From: Bryum argenteum
Lineage: Eukaryota > Streptophyta > Bryopsida > Bryales > Bryaceae
Length of the DNA stretch: 64,000 nucleotides
NCBI GenBank assembly: GCA_037043015.1
Contig: CM073330.1
Coordinates: forward strand, 7,830,012 to 7,894,011
Reading direction: 5' to 3'
A model generated the notes under the pieces. That model was not told the origin of the DNA, searched no databases, and saw only the letters and a program-made list of their open reading frames with translations. Below are positions 1 through 10,942 of this stretch, piece by piece (positions within the stretch are counted from its first letter, which is position 1; each line of letters starts with the position of its first letter). The translations under genes were made by a program, and so were the position numbers.

Positions 1-765
1 ATCTCTTCCTTATGATTGATTGTTTTTGTACACTTTTCAAAAGAATTTTCATCCTTCTATTTCGCTACTAATCGAGCCTTCTTAGAGCTTCCTGATGCAC
101 ATAAGTTCATGCATTTTTGAGCTCAGAAAGATATTTCTATGCACTAGAAAAGTTATATTAAGATATTTATAGTCAAAAAATTCATAAGTTAGTGATTAGT
201 AGTTAATGATTGGATATCCACTATACTGACTAAGTTTATAGTAACTCTATATTTAACATGAAGTCAATTCAAAGTATTAAACTTGATAATTAGTTAAGCA
301 ATAGCTTCAACATGAAGTTGGACCAAATTGTTAGAAGTTGAACCAAATTTCACTACCAAATTCAGATAGAAATCACAAATTCTAAAGTCATGTTTATACT
401 TTTGGAAATTACTCAATAGAAACATGGACAGTAAATGTTTAAATATACAAAGTCATTACATAATATCAATCTTAATATTAATTATCTATAAAAGAGTTGT
501 GACATATTCCCTCTCAAATTCCATATGTGGAGAAGACCAAGAATACCAAGGGATCGAATCGTTTCTTTGAACTCGAACTTGCTTCAACTTCGTCTCCTAC
601 ACTATTCAACCAGTGAGACTATTTAAACCACGTAACCTAGATGCTACTCATAGTAACTCACTTTCTCCGTTATTATAACGTCAATTGTAGATATCAACGT
701 CGTCATAGCTACTCTACACTTCTGAGTGCAGGTTTCTAGGCAGAGATCTCCCAGAGAGATCTGCA

Positions 766-1878
766 ATGCCGGTGTTGGGCAGAGAGAGATCTGCAATGCC
801 AGTGTTGGGCAGAGATCGCCGAAATAGGTCTGCAATACCGGTGACCTTTGCATTAGCTTCTTCACATTCTTCCACAGTCAGATTCTTCGACGAAAGCGGG
901 CAGTGGACTCCCGATGTAAAACGTTTTCCTCCAGCCATGGGGAAGCTTGTAGAATCTACCGGGGATCTCTTGTTTTTTTTGGATTACACTACATTAAATG
1001 ATAACCTGAATCCTAGTTCCGCACCGGTGGTATGGATCCCACAAGTCACAACATGGAACCCCTTCACAAATGACATCGATATTCTTCCTAGTTCCCCCTC
1101 GTGTACATCTTTTCCTCGGATTCCATATCTTCTAAGCGTGCAATTGTTGAATCAAGAATACGCCCCCACTTATGTACCTATAGCTGATAATCCTGAATCG
1201 ATCCGCTACGTAAACCGTTCAAATATACCGCCTCCAGTAGGGTATATACTCACCATGGTTAGTCTCAGTCTCGACACTGAGCGCAGAAAAGTGTTGGAAC
1301 GCTACTACTCTAATAGTCGTTCATGGCATCCGGGACCTGAATGTAACGACTTTATTGTCGAAAATGTGACTGATACTGGCCTATACCCACCTAGCATTAT
1401 ATTCAGGTGCACTGCTGCCGGCTTACTAGTAAAGTTCGATGCCCCAGGGGCTTTCAATCAGACCTTTATGAATCCTCACACATATGACCCGTTCGATAAG
1501 CTCGATGACACGCATGCTTGCGCATTTCTGACGGCAGTGCCGGAAAGTCTACCGACAAAATATGTCTTACAGGTAGAACGCCGTGTAGATGCCCGTGGGA
1601 TTGAGATCATGTTCAGGTCGCCAGAAATCGAACTCCCCCCAGTTGCTATTTCCACGACCTTTGTGTTAGGCGGCAAGACCGGGGCTAGTGTAGTACAACA
1701 AGTTCCGACGGATGAATTTCGTGCTAAGATACACTTGTATATGTTTGGATCTAGCGAATGGATTGAGGTGGAGGGCGTAGTCCCGATGGAATTTCGGAAT
1801 GAAGTCTTCTATGCAGGGTATTTGTGCCAGAGCACAGCAAATATAGCCCGGGGATATCAGGACAATGGAAACCACTAG
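766..1878 (+). CDS. F-box-associated/kelch-like beta-propeller protein, copy 1 (no F-box seen)
   Basis: A 370-codon open frame. Motifs fit the F-box-associated or kelch-like class: a W-N-P-F-T-N-D-I-D-I-L-P segment around residue 100 (the usual W-N-P-x-T ... L-P blade signature), then E-R-Y-Y-S-N-S-R-S-W around residue 185, which resembles the Y-D-S-x-x-x-x-W blade end. The C-terminal part has S-S-E-W-I-E-V. No F-box (about 40 residues near the N-terminus) is visible, so the protein is truncated relative to a usual F-box/kelch protein or the F-box lies on an unseen exon. The start is unusual. The ATG used by copy 2 is ATA here, and two upstream micro-duplicates of the start region supply in-frame ATGs at 766 and 796. 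The family call is my inference from blade motifs; substrate and partner are unknown. Confidence 0.6.
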   Translation: MPVLGRERSAMPVLGRDRRNRSAIPVTFALASSHSSTVRFFDESGQWTPDVKRFPPAMGKLVESTGDLLFFLDYTTLNDNLNPSSAPVVWIPQVTTWNPFTNDIDILPSSPSCTSFPRIPYLLSVQLLNQEYAPTYVPIADNPESIRYVNRSNIPPPVGYILTMVSLSLDTERRKVLERYYSNSRSWHPGPECNDFIVENVTDTGLYPPSIIFRCTAAGLLVKFDAPGAFNQTFMNPHTYDPFDKLDDTHACAFLTAVPESLPTKYVLQVERRVDARGIEIMFRSPEIELPPVAISTTFVLGGKTGASVVQQVPTDEFRAKIHLYMFGSSEWIEVEGVVPMEFRNEVFYAGYLCQSTANIARGYQDNGNH

Positions 1879-2301
1879 CCGAAATGCAACCAACTTGAAC
1901 GAATTGAAGCTGTTACGACCCAAAATAGTAGGAGTAGAAAATAAATGCAAAATGGTGAATTTTTATGAAAAGAACATACTCAATAATCGTTTTATTATAT
2001 TCAGCAAATGATCTGTACTAAAGTTCACGATGTGTACTACACAACAGTTGAGTTGTTAATTACTGTTATAGATGTTAATTGCAAATTGCAACACTAAACT
2101 TTTTACACGTCATCATAGTGTTACAACACCAATCATCAAAGTGTTACAACACCAATCATCAAAGTATAACACCAAATGTGAGAGCATGCACACTTTCTTG
2201 CATGTGGAAGAATATCTTGGAAGTGGTGCAATTGGTGTCTTGTAGGAAAGACAAGGGGCATTGATTGCAATGCCACCCCAAAAAGTGAAGACTAATCTTA
2301 A

Positions 2302-2674
2302 CCCTTAAACGCCCAATGTGACCCGAGGGGTCACCTTCCAACAGAATCTTCTCTGTAGCTCTCATTGTACTCAACTTTTCACTTATATTTTGATGTCAAA
2401 CTGGTCACCTTCTTTTAATGCATTCAGAAAGTGAAATTTTAGAATTCAAATCACAATTTGTATGAGTGATTTTATGCTTTGAAAGGATTGTGGTAGGTAG
2501 GTTGGGGTTGTACATAACCTTGTAGGAGGTTGCAAGCTCATCATTGATTAATGCATTCATGAATCATGATGCCCTTGTTCAAAAAGTGCACTATTCATGA
2601 TGCCCAAGTCCAAAAGATGTTGACTGTGATCCAATTTTGGGATGTCCGTTTCACACCCCATGGGCGTTTAAGCG
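2302..2674. mobile_element. piggyBac-like MITE, TTAA-flanked (373 bp)
   Basis: TTAA at 2298-2301 and 2675-2678 flank inverted ends CCCTTAAACGCCCA (left) and CGCTTAAACGCCCA (right, reverse complement). TTAA targets and CC-starting ends are the hallmark of piggyBac-type elements. There is no coding capacity. Related ends recur at 9335, 14450 and 15275. Confidence 0.75.
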
Positions 2675-2678
2675 TTAA

Positions 2679-3760
2679 GAGAGTTGAGAAGTAGTGTTAT
2701 TGATCAGAAGTTACCGCGTCACACTAATTAATCTAACACTAAAAAACTTCACCCTAAATATTTGTGTTTGAAGGCTTATTGTAAATGCTCTTATAAATCC
2801 AAACAAGGTTAACTAAATTGAATGTAAATCTCAACTTACCAAACTTCTTGAAACAAATTTCAAAAACTCAAAAATTTACGTTTTCTAAGTGCTGTACAGC
2901 TCTTCCAAAAATTGGAATTGGCCATAAAATAGTTAATCGGGCTCGTAGGGGTTAAGTGGCTAGTTAATTGAAATCCAAGTTAGAACCTCACATTAAAGGG
3001 ACCTCATTTTAATGTTTGAAGTAACCTAGGGGCTCAATAATGGCTAAAATTTCAGCAAGGGAAATATGTACATGTATGCTCAAGGTAAGATATTAATTAT
3101 TTGTAGTGAACTTAGATAAGTAAGAATTCATGCGTGTGGACAAAGTAGGTGTAATATCGGACCAACATCATTTTTGATCTTTTCAAGAATTTTATGTAAG
3201 TTTTATAAAGTTGAACTTATAGGTGTTTCTAAATTGGAGTAATCTAGAATGCGACTAGAATATCTACAATATACACACTGAAAATCAACCTCCAGAGCTA
3301 TTAAATGTCTCTCCCAATCAAAAGTTACCTCAGTGGGGTCATTTTTGGTACTCATCCATTTTGATAAGCCTACCTTACATATACTACTTGAACTTACAAA
3401 ATGTAAACTTGTAAATGATATCTTCAAGAAAATCTCCTTCGTTATGATTGGTGTCTTTGTAAACTTTTTAAAGGAATTTTTATTTCTCCAATTTAATGCC
3501 ATCTAAACCTTATCAGGGCTCCCTATTGCACAAAAAGCTTACATATTTTTTTAGCTCAATAATATATTTTCGCGCACTGGAAAACTTATAGTAAGATGTT
3601 TATAGTAATAAAAATCATAAGTTTACTTAGTGAGATTAATGATTGGTTCTTCAATTTTTTTTACTTTTATAGTTACTCTAGATTCAACATGAACTCATGA
3701 AGATAATCTGAAGTAAATTTGATAAATAGGAAAGCAAGAGCTTAACCAAGAAGTTGGACC
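2679..3760. other. AT-rich spacer, no gene seen
   Basis: Noncoding AT-rich sequence between the first MITE and the second F-box-associated copy. From about 3415 it is the upstream part of the second duplication copy. Short open frames here lack codon structure or recognisable motifs. Confidence 0.6.
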
Positions 3761-4210
3761 AAATTGTTTAGAAGTTGGATCCATATTTCACTACCAAATT
3801 CAAAAAGAAATCATGAAATCCAAAGTTACAGTCATTTATACTTTTCAAAATTACTCAATTCAAACAGAGACGATAAGTATTTAAACATACAAAGTTGTTA
3901 CATAAGTAGACTAATATTCATCTATAAAAAATTTGTTACCTTTTCAAATTCCATATGTGGAAAAGACTATGAATACCAAAGAATCGAAGCGTCTCTTTGA
4001 ACTCGAACTTGCTTCAACTTCGTCTCCTACACTCTTCAACCAGTGAGACTATTTAAACCACGTAATCTAGATGCTACTCACCTTCACAGTAACTCACTTT
4101 CTCCGGCGTCATTGTTGCATCAACGTGGATTTTAGCTATCAGCGTCGTTATAGCTGCTCTACACTTCTAAGTGCAGGTTTCTGAGCAGATATCTCCGAGA
4201 GAGATCTGCA

Positions 4211-5305
4211 ATGCCGGTGACCTTTGCATTAGCTTCAAAACTTTCTTCCACAGTCAGATTCTTCGATGAAAGCGGGCAGTGGACTCCCGATGTAAAACGT
4301 TTTCCTCCATCCATAGGGGAGCTTGTAGAATCTGCCGGGGATCTCTTGTTTTTCATGGATTATACTACATACAATGATAACCTCAATCCTCGTTTCCCAC
4401 CCGTGGCAGGGACCCCACAAGTCACAACATGGAATCCCTTCACGAATGACATCGATATTCTTCCACGTTCCACCTCGTGTACAGCTTTTCCGGTTCCATT
4501 TCTGCTAAGCGTGCAATTGCTGAATCAAGAATACGCCCCCACTTATGTACCCATAGCTGATGATCCTGAAACGATCCGCTACGTAAACCTTTCGAATATA
4601 CCGCCTCCAGTGGGTTATATACTCACCATGGTTAGTCTCAGTCTCGACACTGAGCGCGAAAAAGTGATGGAACGCTACTACTCTAATAGTCATTCATGGC
4701 ATCCAGGCGCTCAATGTAACGACTTTGTTTTCCACAATGTGACTGAAACTTGGCTATACCCACCTAACAATATGTTCAGGACCGTAACTGACGGCATCCG
4801 TATATAGTTTGATGCTCCAGGGGCTTTCAATCAGTCCTTGACAAATCCTCATCCATATGACCCGTTCGATAAGCTCGATGACACGCATGCTTGTGCATTT
4901 CTGATGGAAGTGCCGGAAAGTCCACCGACAAAGTATGTCTTACAGGTAAAACGTGGACAGGAAGATGCCCCTGAGATTGAGATCATGTTCAAGTCGCCAG
5001 AAATCGAACTCCACCCAATTGATCTTTCCACGACTCGTGTATTAGGCGGCAAGACCGGGGCTATCGTAGTACAGACGGTGATAGCATCGGATGACTTTCG
5101 TGCTAACATACACTTGTATATGTTTGGATCTAGCGAATGGATTGAGGTGCAGGGCGCAGACACGATGAAGTTTCAGAGTGAAGTCTTCTATAAAGGGTAT
5201 TTGTGCCAAAGCACATCAAGTATAGCCCGGGGGTACACGATGAAGTTTCAGAGTGAAGTCTTCTATAAAGGGTATTTGTGCCAATTGAAAGCACATCAAG
5301 TATAG
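4211..5305 (+). pseudogene. F-box-associated/kelch-like protein, copy 2, interrupted
   Basis: The frame starts at ATG 4211 and is collinear with copy 1 (same W-N-P-F-T-N-D-I-D-I-L-P and Y-A-P-T-Y-V-P-I-A-D segments). An in-frame TAG at 4805-4807 stands where copy 1 has AAG (Lys). The same frame then continues, still similar to copy 1, to 5305. Near the 3' end a stretch of about 78 bp is duplicated in tandem (5164-5312), repeating the K-F-Q-S-E-V-F-Y-K-G-Y-L-C-Q segment and changing the C-terminus. A 198-residue product is possible, but it would lose half of the propeller. I therefore call it a pseudogene, with a truncated expressed protein as the alternative. Confidence 0.7.
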
Positions 5306-5694
5306 CCTGGGGGTATCAGGACAATGGAAATCACTAGCCGAAATGCAACCAACTTGAACGAATTGAAGCTGTTACGATACAAAATAATAAGTTAGAGTAG
5401 TAAATTTGTGCAGAAAGGTCAATTTTGAAGTAATTAAAGTAACTTGCTCAATAATGGTTTTAATATTATATTTAGCAGATCTTATTCGTTAGCCATGTAC
5501 ACTATACAAAAGTTGTTGATTAGTGTTACACACCCTAATCGCGAATTGCGAACTACAACACTAAATGTCAAACTTCATTGTCATCAGAGTGTTACAACAC
5601 TATCATCATGAAACTATAACACTAAATGTGACAGCATGCACGTCATTGTCCCGTTACACTAATCTCCACATATTAAGACTAATTAAAAAATCTT

Positions 5695-6000
5695 GTGTAG
5701 TGGGAAACTCCATGGCAAATGACATGACAAATAACATATAAATGTCGTTTGCATTCATGCGAAAGGGTGTTGCAAACAACATATATAGGTTGTTTGACAT
5801 CTATAAGTTGTTTGCCATGTCAGTTCTTTTTTGTTATTTGCCCCTTGTAAAAACAACATATGAAATATTATTGTTTACACCACTTGGGGGCAAACAACAT
5901 TTGGTGCAAACAACATAAATTGATTAAATCTGAATTATAATTGTTGTTTGCACCACTTGGGGGCAAACAACATTTGGTGCAAACAGTATAAATTGAAGTG
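5695..6000. repeat. Short direct repeats built on AAACAACAT / TGTTGTTTGC
   Basis: Repeated AAACAACAT and TTGTTTGC words from about 5730. A ~55-bp unit containing CACTTGGGGGCAAACAACAT occurs twice, at about 5880 and 5948. No gene. Confidence 0.6.
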
Positions 6001-6109
6001 AAAATATTACCATTCAAGTTGAAATTTGCAATATAAAAATTGACAACTAGGAAGTTATGCATCTTCATCTCAAAGACTCTGTTGTACCAAAAAAATTCAT
6101 CAAAAAAAT

Positions 6110-6965
6110 ATCTTGGCTCAAATAGTAGTGAGTCTTGCAATGGTGAAAACTCCGAAACATTTCAAAAAAGAAAATCTTGAGTCCAAACTAGACCCCTTGC
6201 ACTCAAATCCAAGCCTTATCTTCAATATATCTTTGATCGGATCAAGATTTTTACCACTAAAACAAGACTATATTTTGGAACCATCTCAAAAAAATAAATT
6301 CAAAATCTAACTGTGGATGAAAGAGATATAGCTCCTAAAAAACCCCCATATTTTCACTTTTTTCATTTAGAAACATCATTGCAAATCCATTACCAAAGCC
6401 ATCCCGATCAAGAATCTTCCAAATACAAAGTTGTTGGGATGCATCTAAAGACCATACTTATGTGAAAAGAAATTCATGAAAAACTATTTTTGATTTCACA
6501 TAATTAGCTTCAAGGTTGTCATATCGCGCGTGTTGAGGTGATCGGGCGGGCAAACTCGGCGGACGAGTTGTCTCGGGCGAGCGACCTACCTGCCCGGTTT
6601 GAGTGTTTGACGCTCTTTGAAGTTGACATGTCAAGCGTGTTGAGGTGATCGGGCAGGCAAACCAAGGCGGACAAGTTGTCTCGGGCGAGCAGCCCGCCTG
6701 CCCAATTTGACAACCTTGATTAGCTTGCAATAGTAAAACATGCCCCATGCTCAGATCCCAAAAACAAAAGCTTCTTATACTAAAATGCTTACCATTATTT
6801 CATACTTATTCAAATGTATAGACCTACAAATTTTACCACACAAAATAGATTTGTGTCCCATTTGTGACCCAACCCAAGTGATTTCGTCCAAAACCAAGCT
6901 TAGAGGAAGAAGTTATGGCTCTTCAAAGTTTTTGCCCTTCATCCAAAATGTTCTTCTTCGAGGGT
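6110..6965 (-). repeat. Diverged copy of the ~0.7-kb AT-rich module, inverted
   Basis: In reverse orientation this stretch parallels the modules at 13,620, 17,120, 19,840, 20,561 and 22,560. Shared landmarks are TCTTGCAATGGTGAAAAC, CATACTTATTCAAATGTATAG and GGCTCTTCAAAGTTTTTGCC. It is clearly older (many substitutions) and is interrupted by the 208-bp hAT-type element. Its outer end (CGAGGGTGAAAGCATGCTAG) also matches the end of a TTAA-type element near 31,950. Confidence 0.55.
6511..6718. mobile_element. hAT-type MITE (208 bp) with 8-bp TSD
   Basis: Inverted ends CAAGGTTGTC / GACAACCTTG are flanked by an exact 8-bp duplication ATTAGCTT (6503-6510 and 6719-6726), the hAT signature. The interior is GC-rich, unlike its surroundings, and holds a direct duplication of about 110 bp (GTGTTGAGGTGATCGGGC near 6529 and 6638). 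No transposase. Confidence 0.85.
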
Positions 6966-6969
6966 GAAA

Positions 6970-9165
6970 GCATGCTAGACCCATGCAGTTTTTTGCAGAT
7001 CCGTCCAGTACACTTTAGTACATTTCTGTCATTGTGTACAGGGAGTACACATGCAGGAGTACCTGCAGCCGTCGGATTAGGGCAATAAATGCTCCTGAAT
7101 TTGAAGGGTCCCGATTGATTGTGTTGGGGTGATCCACTCTTAGTGCGCCACGTAGTCTGACATTGTGCAAAGTTCCAAATCAATTTGGAGAAGATTCCCT
7201 GTCAAGTATTAAATTTGGACATTAAAGAAAGGAATGTCTTGGTGGCAAGTTGAAGAGAGGGAATGGATCCAATGGACCTTTTTAGCCACGTGACTAGAGA
7301 ATGAACTTCATCCTTTCAAGAATGCATATGAATTGTTTGCATAGATAAACCTATGCTTTTCTACGATGCATAAGATTAATATGGATGAATGAAGGATGAA
7401 TATTTATGATCACTTATTCTCATACATAATTTGTAGGAAGGAATACATAGAACACATACATTTACTCTAAAAGGCATATGAATAATTGAATATTCATTGT
7501 TTGCATTCATAACATGGGCTTAGAGTGTGGATTTTAATCATATATAAATGTTGAACCATGCATATGTAATAATTTTGTGGCTATTGTTTAATGTCATTTT
7601 TAATTATTTTTTCTACAATACTTATAATGGCCATTCTTTAGACTACTCTAGTAATTCATAGTGTAGGGGTTAAGATGAATCATGAATGAGGAGGTCATGG
7701 TATGGGAATTGTAGCGAAATTGGAAGTATAAGGGCATGTTCATGCATTAATTTTAGTACATTTGTTATAATTAGGGTTTAGATATGACTCATGTTGAATA
7801 ACCCTCATACAATTTTAATATCTTATCAAAAATTGAGTATTGTATTCTATTTTATATTATTGGATATGATATATTTGGAGGTTTGAAATGAGCGTGGATG
7901 TTTTTATATCTACTTTATTAGCTACATCATTCAGAATTTTATCTAAATGATAAATATGTATTCCAAAACCCTAATTACCTAGTATATAGGGACTTTTAGG
8001 TAGCAAATATAAGGTCTTGAAAGCTATGAACAAACACTCAATTTATACATAATACAGATGATGATGAAACACTTTTTTCTGCCACGTGCCTAGAGAATGA
8101 ACCTCCTTTCAAAAATGCATGTGAATTGTTTGCATATGTAAAACTCTTCAACTCCCTGGATGTATAAGATTAATATGGGTGAACGAAGGATGTATATTTA
8201 TGATCACTTATTCTCATACCTAAATTGTAGGAAGGATTACATAGAACACATACATCTACTCTAAGAAGGCATTTGAATAATTGAATATTCATTGTTTGCA
8301 TTCATAACATGAGCTTAGAACGTGGATTTTAATCATACATAAATTTTGAACAATGCATATGTAATAATTGTGTGGCTATTGTTTAATGTCATTTTTAATT
8401 ATTTTTTTTACAATTGATACTTATAATGGCCATTCTTTAGACTACTCTAGAAATTCATAGTGTAGGGGTTAAGATGAATCATGAATGATGAGGTGATGGT
8501 TTGGGAATTTTAGCCAAATTGGAAGTATAAAGGCATATTTATGCATTAATCTATACAATTGTTATAAGTAGGGTTTATATATGACTCATGTTGAATAACC
8601 CTTGTACAAATATAATATCTTATCAAAAGTGTAGTACTGTATTCTATTTTATATTATTGGATATGATATATCCAAGCGGTTTCAAGAAATGAACGTGGAC
8701 ATCTGGTTTTATATCTACTTTATTGACATCATACATAATTTTATGTAGATATCAAATATGTATTTCAAACCAAAATTCATGTAGTGATGTGCAAGTTTAG
8801 GAAACCAATAATGAGTAATTATTGAAGACTAAATATTATATATCATACTTAGTAAGTGTAGAGTGTAGACATGTTTTGATGTAAACCCAAATATTTATTG
8901 AAAAGTTGTACTACTTAGACTTTTCCATATGGATATAAAGAATAAATTATCTCAAAATTTCAGTTTATTTAGAAAATACATGATAGTGTATGTGTTCAAT
9001 CTTGGTGCATTAATTGAATACTAAATTTTGGAGATGTGGGAATCACATATTTGTTGTATGCAATTTGAATGAAATTACAATACTTATAAGAATGAATTCA
9101 GAGAATAAATCATAGAAACGTACTTGAACATCAAACTACCATAGAAGTTCACGAGTTAGACTAAA
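6970..9165. repeat. AT-rich noncoding DNA with a ~0.7-kb direct duplication (about 7270-7990 and 8085-8785)
   Basis: Two direct copies share GAATGAACTTC/CCTC, GAATTGTTTGCATA, TATTTATGATCACTTATTCT, GTGGCTATTGTTTAATGTCA and TATTGGATATGATATAT in the same order, spaced about 815 bp. No coding signal is seen on either strand. Confidence 0.7.
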
Positions 9166-9167
9166 AA

Positions 9168-10015
9168 TCTCACTAGTCACACTTGATCTTCTTTACTAAC
9201 AAATCTAAAATAAGAAATAATAGTGTTCAAATTATAGTAAATGTGCCACACTTGATCTTCTTTAAGGAAAAATCTAAATTGAGAAATAATAGTGTTCAAA
9301 TCATAGTAAATGTGCCACACTTGATCTTCTTTAACCCCTAAACGCCCAAGGGGGGGTAAAGCTCCTAACAATTCGTAACAATGCTGATTTTTTCAAAACT
9401 GCGTAAAAACAAATAAAAGATGAAAATGGAAAATCCAACCGTAGGATCTTCTTTGGAACATGGAAATTAGTATGACTTGCAAGTTGCATGCCATTTGGAG
9501 GTATGGATTTCAAGATCCATGCAAAAAAGGGTTGAAAATCACACCACCAAAACTTTCATGAAAAATCTCTTTCGCCCATTCTCACAAATTGAGGATCAAG
9601 GTTTTTACTATTTATCCAAGGAGGGAGTAGAGTAAACCCACCGAGGAGTTGAGCAAAAAAAACGGCGGATGAAAAATTGATGGGATGAAAGCGGGGTTGT
9701 GCACCAAAGACGGAGCCTCACATCCAGAATGTCGAAAAACGACACTGTGGGCGCTTAAGGGTTAAGGACAAATCTAAATTGAGAAATAATAGTATTCAAA
9801 TCATGGTAAATGTGCCACACTTGATTTTCTTTACTAACAAATCTATAATAAGAAATAATAGTGTTTAAATAGTAAATGTGCCACTCGTAATCTTCTTTAC
9901 GCACAAATCTAAATTAAGAAATAATAGTGTGTAAATAGTAAATGTGCCAGACCTGATCTTCTTTATTAACAAATCTACATTAAGAAATAATAGTGTTTAA
10001 TCAGTAAATGTGCGA
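9168..10015. repeat. Minisatellite, ~66-bp units
   Basis: Six or seven diverged tandem units contain GTGCCACACTTGATCTTCTT and AAGAAATAATAGTGTTCAAA. The array is split by the TTAA element at 9335-9761. Confidence 0.8.
9335..9761. mobile_element. piggyBac-like MITE (427 bp) inside a minisatellite
   Basis: TTAA at 9331-9334 and 9762-9765. Ends are CCCCTAAACGCCCA and the reverse complement of TGGGCGCTTAAGGG. The flanks rejoin to a sequence matching the intact neighbouring repeat unit at about 9256-9280 (CTTGATCTTCTTTAAGG), which gives a natural empty-site comparison. Confidence 0.85.
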
Positions 10016-10074
10016 TTACACTAAAAGTATTTATATGTTTACTTTATACTAAAATAGGTATAAAATTAGGTAAA

Positions 10075-10265
10075 TTCATAACTAGTATTACGGGGTACAA
10101 AATCAGGTAAATTCATAACTAGGATTAATGGGTACAAAATTAGGTAAATTCATAACTAGGATTAATGGGTACAAAATTAGGTAAATTCATAACTAGGATT
10201 AATGGGTACAAAATTAGGTAAATTCATAACTAGGATTAATGGGTATAAAATTAGGTAAATTCTTA
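10075..10265. repeat. Minisatellite, ~38-bp units
   Basis: About five near-identical tandem units of GGTACAAAATTAGGTAAATT followed by CATAACTAGGATTAATG. Confidence 0.9.
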
Positions 10266-10359
10266 ATTAGGTAAATTCATACTACAATGATGAACATTTA
10301 GGATTTGACATACTAGGGTTGCATGTATTAATTTCATTGGATTTGCAATTGAGTGGGTG

Positions 10360-10942
10360 AAGATTACAATAAATCAAGCACCGTTGATAGCCGGTCTTCA
10401 TTTGGAGCGTGTTACTGCGAAACCGGTGACCACCGGTCATCGTCTCGCAGATTGAGCAGGTTGTTTGGCGGGAGAGGGCGGAGCACGCCTCGTCGCTGTT
10501 TGGTTCCGCAGCCTTCTTTCCCCGCCGCCGCGCATCGACTTTCTCTTCCCCGCCGCCGTTTGTTGATCGCGTACGTAGCTGATTGAGAGCGTTCTCAGCA
10601 TTGCGCCGTGAGTGTGTGAGCTTAGTTGCACAGTGTCGATAGGGAGAGTTTTGGAGACTGGAGTTGAGTTTCGTTTTTGAGTTTTTGAGTTTCAGTTTTT
10701 GAGTTTCGTTGAGAGAGTTCTGATTGATGTAGTTTAGAATCATCATCTCACGTAGAGCGAGGAAAGCCTTTCGCGCCGTGAGTGTGTGAGTTTAGAGAGG
10801 GGACTTTTAGGTGTAGGGTGAGCCACTGAGTTCACCGTAGTTAGTCGCCGTAGTTAGTTTGTGATCGTTGTCTCCATTTCGTTCGCTTTCGATTGTTAGG
10901 GTTTGGTCGGATCGTTTGTCGGGTTTGCTTTTGCGTTTGCGG
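10360..10942 (+). promoter_or_regulatory. GC-richer leader/promoter region of the downstream + strand gene
   Basis: Base composition shifts from AT-rich to CpG-rich here, immediately before an ATG at 10,943. GCGCCGTGAGTGTGTGAG occurs twice (about 10,602 and 10,774). An imperfect dyad ACCGGTGACCACCGGT lies near 10,421. Promoter status is inferred from position and composition only. Confidence 0.35.

Larger units (their letters stand above)
1..5650. repeat. Tandem segmental duplication, two ~2.2-kb copies (about 1-2190 and 3415-5650)
   Basis: The first copy, from the window edge to about 2190, is matched by a diverged second copy from about 3415 to 5650. The match covers the AT-rich upstream region, a shared leader (GAACTCGAACTTGCTTCAAC near 571 and 3999), the coding region and the 3' flank with the GTGTTACAACAC motif. 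The period is about 3.45 kb. A 373-bp TTAA-flanked element sits in the spacer between copies and is absent from the second copy. Divergence is visible in every line, so the duplication is not very recent. Confidence 0.85.
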
